A stretch of 8,196 nucleotides of DNA from Desulfobacteraceae bacterium (GTDB lineage: Bacteria > Desulfobacterota > Desulfobulbia > Desulfobulbales > Desulfobulbaceae): contig JALHJD010000124.1 of NCBI GenBank assembly GCA_022837185.1, positions 1 through 8,196 of the forward strand. Direction: 5' to 3'. Shown piece after piece: positions 6,131 to 8,196 of the stretch; positions within the stretch are counted from its first letter, which is position 1, and every line of letters starts with the position of its first letter. The notes under the pieces are model-generated. The model was given only the letters and a program-made list of their open reading frames with translations. It had not been told where the DNA came from and searched no databases. The position numbers and the translations under genes are program-made.

Positions 6131-6164
6131 AAAAAAAGCGGTCATGTAAATGACCGCTTTTTTT
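6131..6164. terminator. Bidirectional rho-independent terminator, copy 1
   Basis: GCGGTCAT (6138-6145) and ATGACCGC (6150-6157) form an 8-bp stem with a GTAA loop, flanked by A7 on the left and T7 on the right. It can therefore end transcription in both directions. It follows the exported-protein stop by 21 bases and is nearly identical to the element at 7547-7579. Confidence 0.92.
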
Positions 6165-6184
6165 GTTGATGCAGACCGGAAATT

Positions 6185-6373
6185 TTTTCCCCTCTTGCCG
6201 GTTTCAAAAAACCTGGCGCACATCGTTCGGAGCAATTCCTGCTGGTGAATGCCCAGTCTTCCCCTCACCTCCTCAACCTGTCCCTCAAGGGCGGGTACGC
6301 CCTCCTGATAAGCTTCCACCTTCCCCCGGGTCGACTCAACCAAGAAACACCGCCTGTCCCGTTTTCCTGTCCG
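6185..6373 (-). pseudogene. Truncated marR-family gene remnant
   Basis: On the minus strand this segment reads RDRR-CFLVEST and on to ELLRTMCARFFETG, which matches residues 89-150 of the intact MarR protein encoded at 7601-8053 (RDRRYYKVEPT ... DMLSTLCTRLHETE). The base alignment runs at a constant offset of 1416 with no indel. The part encoding the dimerisation helices and helix-turn-helix is missing. An in-frame TGA lies just upstream (about 6386-6388), and the original stop codon has mutated to AAA (6185-6187), so the frame runs on through the terminator. It is a by-product of the tandem duplication and cannot encode a DNA-binding MarR protein. Confidence 0.85.
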
Positions 6374-6466
6374 AAATGACTGGAATGCTCACCCCGGCAA
6401 GGACGGCCTGGGCCTTCCGGGCTGGCTTTCCGCCAATCATCCGGGGTCCATGCCGTCAATTATACA

Positions 6467-6511
6467 TGTCCGGCATCACTGGAATGCCTCCACTGGAAAG
6501 GACAATTTTTT
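6467..6511 (+). terminator. Terminator-like hairpin at the start of cassette copy 2
   Basis: An outer stem TGTCC (6467-6471) / GGACA (6500-6504) encloses an inner stem GGCAT (6472-6476) / ATGCC (6484-6488) and is followed by A and T6 (6506-6511). It is the positional equivalent of the element at 4867-4894, but has about 27 extra bases and different stem pairs. Here it follows only the marR remnant, so it may be a leftover of the duplication. Confidence 0.45.
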
Positions 6512-6555
6512 GAAGGTGCAGGAAATTCCATTCATCTTCGTAACTTATTAATTGT

Positions 6556-6585
6556 ATGAGATAAATTGCAAAACAATTCAACCCG
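6556..6585. promoter_or_regulatory. Candidate upstream activator binding region, cassette copy 2
   Basis: The 13-mer atgagataaattg (6556-6568) is identical to 4939-4951. It overlaps the dyad AATTG-caaaa-CAATT (6564-6578). The position, 145 bases before the -24 element, matches copy 1 within 2 bases. This suggests the same activator acts on both genes. Confidence 0.4.
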
Positions 6586-6670
6586 TTCGGAAAGAGTGTA
6601 CTCATAATCATGCACAATCAGCTGCCTTGCTCTCGGCTCGGTCAGTGATTTTCTCTAATTTTCCATTACA

Positions 6671-6683
6671 TATCAATCTGTTA
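6671..6683 (+). promoter_or_regulatory. IHF site, cassette copy 2
   Basis: TATCAA-TCTG-TTA fits WATCAANNNNTTR fully, and lies 17 bases upstream of the -24 element, the same spacing as in copy 1. The defined bases are conserved while the N4 spacer has changed, as expected for a protein site under selection. Confidence 0.65.
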
Positions 6684-6700
6684 CCGTTTTTTGCCAAAGA

Positions 6701-6715
6701 TGGCATATTCCTTGC
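6701..6715 (+). promoter_or_regulatory. Sigma-54 (-24/-12) promoter, cassette copy 2
   Basis: TGGCAT-ATTCC-TTGC followed by TT matches the -24/-12 consensus with correct spacing (10 bases between GG and GC). It has the canonical GC at -12 that copy 1 lacks. The predicted start is near 6727, giving a leader of about 274 nt. Confidence 0.82.
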
Positions 6716-6736
6716 TTTTAAGCAGACAAATTGTGT

Positions 6737-6766
6737 GCCGGGAAGCAGGGAACGATTGCCCCCGGC
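6737..6766 (+). other. 5' leader hairpin, cassette copy 2
   Basis: GCCGG (6737-6741) pairs with CCGGC (6762-6766) and GCA (6745-6747) with TGC (6757-6759), with an internal loop gaa/cc and a 9-base terminal loop. It starts about 10 nt after the predicted transcription start, like the hairpin at 5123-5147. Only part of the sequence is shared with that copy. Confidence 0.5.
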
Positions 6767-6828
6767 GGCTAACAGGCGGAAAACACCATGGGCAAGGTGT
6801 TTGACCCTTATTCAATAAATTCAACGTG

Positions 6829-6836
6829 AAGGAGGT
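6829..6836 (+). other. Conserved Shine-Dalgarno-like sequence in the leader, copy 2
   Basis: AAGGAGGT identical to 5210-5217, preceded in both copies by the conserved string aattcaacg. No suitable start codon follows. See the copy 1 entry for interpretation. Confidence 0.4.
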
Positions 6837-6909
6837 TCGCAGCAGACTGACTGATAACTGGCAACTTGTAACGTTTTTTTGGTGGTATCAACTGAGTTCA
6901 AACAGACCG

Positions 6910-6967
6910 CCGGGCCGCTTCTGGAAGATCCGGCATGGACCACGGTTCAGGGCAGGACACCCTGAAC
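6910..6967 (+). other. Paired hairpins before the ribosome site, copy 2
   Basis: Hairpin 1 pairs CCGGG (6910-6914) with TCCGG (6929-6933), with one G-U closing pair. Hairpin 2 pairs GTTCAGGG (6945-6952) with CCCTGAAC (6960-6967), 8 bp with a 7-base loop. Hairpin 2 is conserved in place and length with 5323-5349; the closing loop pair is shifted by one base. The GGAGG ribosome site begins 23 bases after hairpin 2. Confidence 0.55.
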
Positions 6968-7000
6968 AGGACAAAACATTCTTATTTATGGAGGTGTTGC

Positions 7001-7525
7001 ATGAAGTGCAAAATTTTGGGATGTCTGGTTGCCGTAGCGGGAGCATTGCTCATATCAGCCACTGACGGGTATACCTTCGGGGGTATAGGAGATGACGTGA
7101 ATGTGGCGTGCACCCCGGCCACGCCCTATACCGGGGACTGCACCTTGTGCCATACAGCTGATTTTGCAGATCCCACGCCGGCCAAAGACGCGGCCCTTGC
7201 CGGCGGCACAACCCTGACCGATTTTTTCTGTCCCGCCGCCCCCCCGCCGCCGCCTCCACCAGGCAGGCAGATAACCTGGGTTGCCTGCACGCCCGAGCAG
7301 ATCGGTCCCCATGAAGACAGGGTTCGTCTCCGGGTCGTCAACTGCAATGAAAATCCGGCCGGCAACAAAAATGGCTGGATGACGTTGAGGCCGGCCAATG
7401 AAGATAAAATGCTGGATGTGATTCTCGCTGCCATGGATGCGAACAGGGAAATTGCCATTGCTTTTGACGGCACCACGGATCCTGAGGGATATAATTTCGC
7501 TATTTCGGTTATTTACAAAAAATAG
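7001..7525 (+). CDS. Exported CXXCH protein, paralogue without the MopE motif
   Basis: A 174-residue precursor. ATG 7001 follows GGAGG (6990-6994) by 6 bases and opens a signal peptide nearly identical to its paralogue (MKCKILGCLVAVAGALL). CTLCH is again at 47-51, flanked by Cys37 and a later Cys in the shared DFFCP motif. A seven-proline linker joins directly to the C-terminal domain (ITWVACTPEQIGP ... SVIYKK), which keeps the VVNCNENPAG and GTTD motifs. The 64-residue length difference from the 5393-6109 product is the MopE segment. No Met or second His is conserved between the paralogues in the N-terminal domain, so if heme binds, its distal ligand is not obvious. It is probably periplasmic or surface-exposed and under its own sigma-54 promoter. 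Confidence 0.88.
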   Translation: MKCKILGCLVAVAGALLISATDGYTFGGIGDDVNVACTPATPYTGDCTLCHTADFADPTPAKDAALAGGTTLTDFFCPAAPPPPPPPGRQITWVACTPEQIGPHEDRVRLRVVNCNENPAGNKNGWMTLRPANEDKMLDVILAAMDANREIAIAFDGTTDPEGYNFAISVIYKK

Positions 7526-7546
7526 CACTCAACGGTGGCCCGAGCA

Positions 7547-7579
7547 AAAAAAAGCGGTCATGCAAATGACCGCTTTTTT
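7547..7579. terminator. Bidirectional rho-independent terminator, copy 2
   Basis: GCGGTCAT (7554-7561) and ATGACCGC (7566-7573) form an 8-bp stem with a GCAA loop, with A8 before and T6 after. It separates the convergent exported-protein gene and marR and can serve both. It differs from the copy 1 terminator mainly at one loop base. Confidence 0.92.
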
Positions 7580-7600
7580 GTTTGGTGCGGCGCGGAGATT

Positions 7601-8053
7601 TTATTTCTCATCCTCCGTTTCATGCAGCCTGGTGCACAACGTGCTGAGCATATCCTGCTCCCCGGCGGTCAGTTTCCCCATCACTCGCTCTACCTGTCTG
7701 ACGTGGGCCGGGTACGCCTTGCGGATGAGCTTCCTGCCTTCCGGGGTCGGTTCAACCTTGTAATAGCGCCTGTCCCGCTGTTCCCGTACCCGTCTCACCA
7801 GGCCCCGCTTCTCAAGATTATCTATCACGGTGGTGAGGTTGCCCGTGGTTTTCCCGATATGCCGGGCCAGGGCGATCTGGTACATGGAGCCCTCGGTATG
7901 GAGGGCCTGCAGCACGCTGAATTGGCTCATGGTCAACCTGTAGCGGGTCAATGGACCATATACGTCTCTGGCAACGCGATCTGCGGCAGTTTGCAGGGAC
8001 ACGAAGCTCTGCAGTTCCGGCGATACCTTTCTTGTTCTTTTGCTTGGTTTCAT
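7601..8053 (-). CDS. MarR-family winged-helix transcriptional regulator
   Basis: A 150-residue protein of usual MarR size. N-terminal helices (about 13-38) are followed by LTMSQFSVLQAL (40-51) and the helix-turn-helix region (about 56-83: MYQIALARHIGKTTGNLTTVIDNLEKRGL, given here in outline). The wing has the DxR motif at D94-R96, and C-terminal dimerisation helices complete the fold. MarR proteins bind palindromic operators as dimers and usually repress a neighbouring operon and themselves until a small ligand, often phenolic, or an oxidant releases them. ATG 8053 is chosen because GAGG lies 8 bases upstream and an upstream ATG hits a stop at once. It is transcribed toward the exported-protein gene and away from a candidate gene at the right edge, the likelier target. 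No effector can be read from the sequence. Confidence 0.95.
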   Translation of the reverse strand: MKPSKRTRKVSPELQSFVSLQTAADRVARDVYGPLTRYRLTMSQFSVLQALHTEGSMYQIALARHIGKTTGNLTTVIDNLEKRGLVRRVREQRDRRYYKVEPTPEGRKLIRKAYPAHVRQVERVMGKLTAGEQDMLSTLCTRLHETEDEK

Positions 8054-8080
8054 GGGAAGCGCCTCATGCTGGAGGATTTA

Positions 8081-8094
8081 TTAGGCTCTTCTAA
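8081..8094. promoter_or_regulatory. Candidate MarR operator
   Basis: TTAG (8081-8084) and CTAA (8091-8094) form an inverted repeat spaced by 6 bases, overlapping the predicted -10 box of marR. The position would allow autorepression, which is common in this family. The arms are short, so this is a suggestion only. Confidence 0.3.
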
Positions 8095-8115
8095 CAAATT
8101 CCATGGGGTTGTCAA
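8088..8115 (-). promoter_or_regulatory. Sigma-70 promoter of marR
   Basis: On the minus strand a perfect TTGACA (8110-8115) is followed after 16 bases by TAGAAG (8088-8093), a 4 of 6 match to the -10 consensus. Transcription would start near 8081, about 28 bases before the marR start codon. Confidence 0.5.
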
Positions 8116-8167
8116 CGAAAATCAAAGGATTTGCCCGGAAGTACAATCGGAAAAGGAGGTGCGCGCA

Positions 8168-8196
8168 TTGGCCGCACTTGCAATGGATCGATTCCA
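8168..8196 (+). CDS. Candidate divergent gene, first codons only
   Basis: A strong ribosome site AGGAGGT (8154-8160) lies 7 bases before TTG 8168, which opens the frame MAALAMDRF and runs off the window. ATG 8183 is in the same frame and is an alternative start with poor spacing. The position, divergent from marR, fits a MarR-regulated gene. Too little is present to assign a product. Confidence 0.4.

Larger units (their letters stand above)
4790..6373. repeat. Tandem duplicated cassette, copy 1
   Basis: This block, consisting of upstream region, leader, exported-protein gene, terminator and marR 3' end, is repeated at about 6382-7789. Anchors at the left: gccaatc-tccgg at 4840 and 6432 (offset 1592), and the identical 13-mer at 4939 and 6556. 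The start codons at 5393 and 7001 give an offset of 1608. After the gene the offset is a constant 1416 for stop codons, terminators and marR sequence; the 192-base change equals the extra MopE segment in copy 1. Divergence is substantial, so the duplication is not recent. The left edge is approximate. Confidence 0.88.
6382..7789. repeat. Tandem duplicated cassette, copy 2
   Basis: Second copy of the cassette described at 4790-6373. Beyond about 7789 its marR gene continues intact, whereas in copy 1 the marR homology breaks at about 6373 and runs straight into the upstream region of copy 2. That junction is what a head-to-tail duplication with one end inside marR would leave. Confidence 0.88.

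Noticed and set aside
6113..6184. Extension of the marR remnant frame through the terminator
   Set aside because: This part is open only because the original stop codon mutated; it is terminator and intergenic sequence, not coding.
1..8196. CRISPR array, insertion sequence or integrase-related site
   Set aside because: No short regularly spaced repeats, transposase-like frames or terminal inverted repeats were seen. The tRNA end is not repeated elsewhere in the window as an attachment site would be.

Overview
The window looks like a chromosomal stretch from a Gram-negative bacterium of the Desulfobacterota (former Deltaproteobacteria, Desulfuromonas/Desulfobulbus-like). This is inferred from a two-CW cysteine domain in a sensor kinase, small exported CXXCH proteins (one with a MopE-type metal-binding motif), a LivJ-type binding protein beside a histidine kinase, and sigma-54/IHF promoter architecture. 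The genus cannot be fixed from this sequence alone.

Layout. Bases 1-47 are the 3' part of a tRNA-Glu (anticodon CTC, CCA encoded). An intergenic stretch of about 425 bp follows. A lipoprotein gene (474-2789) encodes two nearly identical type-1 periplasmic binding modules fused head to tail (repeat period 373 codons). Nine bases later comes a membrane histidine kinase (2799-4775) whose HAMP domain is interrupted by a seven-cysteine two-CW insert, followed by PAS, HisKA and HATPase domains. No permease, ATPase or response regulator is present, so the binding protein most likely serves the kinase as a ligand sensor.

The right half is a cassette present twice in tandem, about 4790-6373 and about 6382-7789. 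Each copy has a terminator-like hairpin, a conserved upstream block, a consensus IHF site, a -24/-12 sigma-54 promoter, a 5' leader of about 275-280 nt with conserved hairpins, and a gene for a small exported protein. Then comes a bidirectional terminator and convergent marR coding sequence. The gene in copy 1 (5393-6109, 238 aa) carries a MopE-type motif that copy 2 (7001-7525, 174 aa) lacks; the difference is exactly 192 nt, at a proline-rich linker. Copy 2 ends in an intact marR (7601-8053, minus). Copy 1 keeps only the 3' part of marR, without the helix-turn-helix. A candidate divergent gene starts at the right edge.

Working model (inference). The double binding lipoprotein and the redox- or metal-tuned kinase form a sensory pair. 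Both exported proteins are switched on by a sigma-54 activator with IHF-assisted DNA bending. The activator is not in the window, and the link between the kinase and these promoters rests on adjacency alone.
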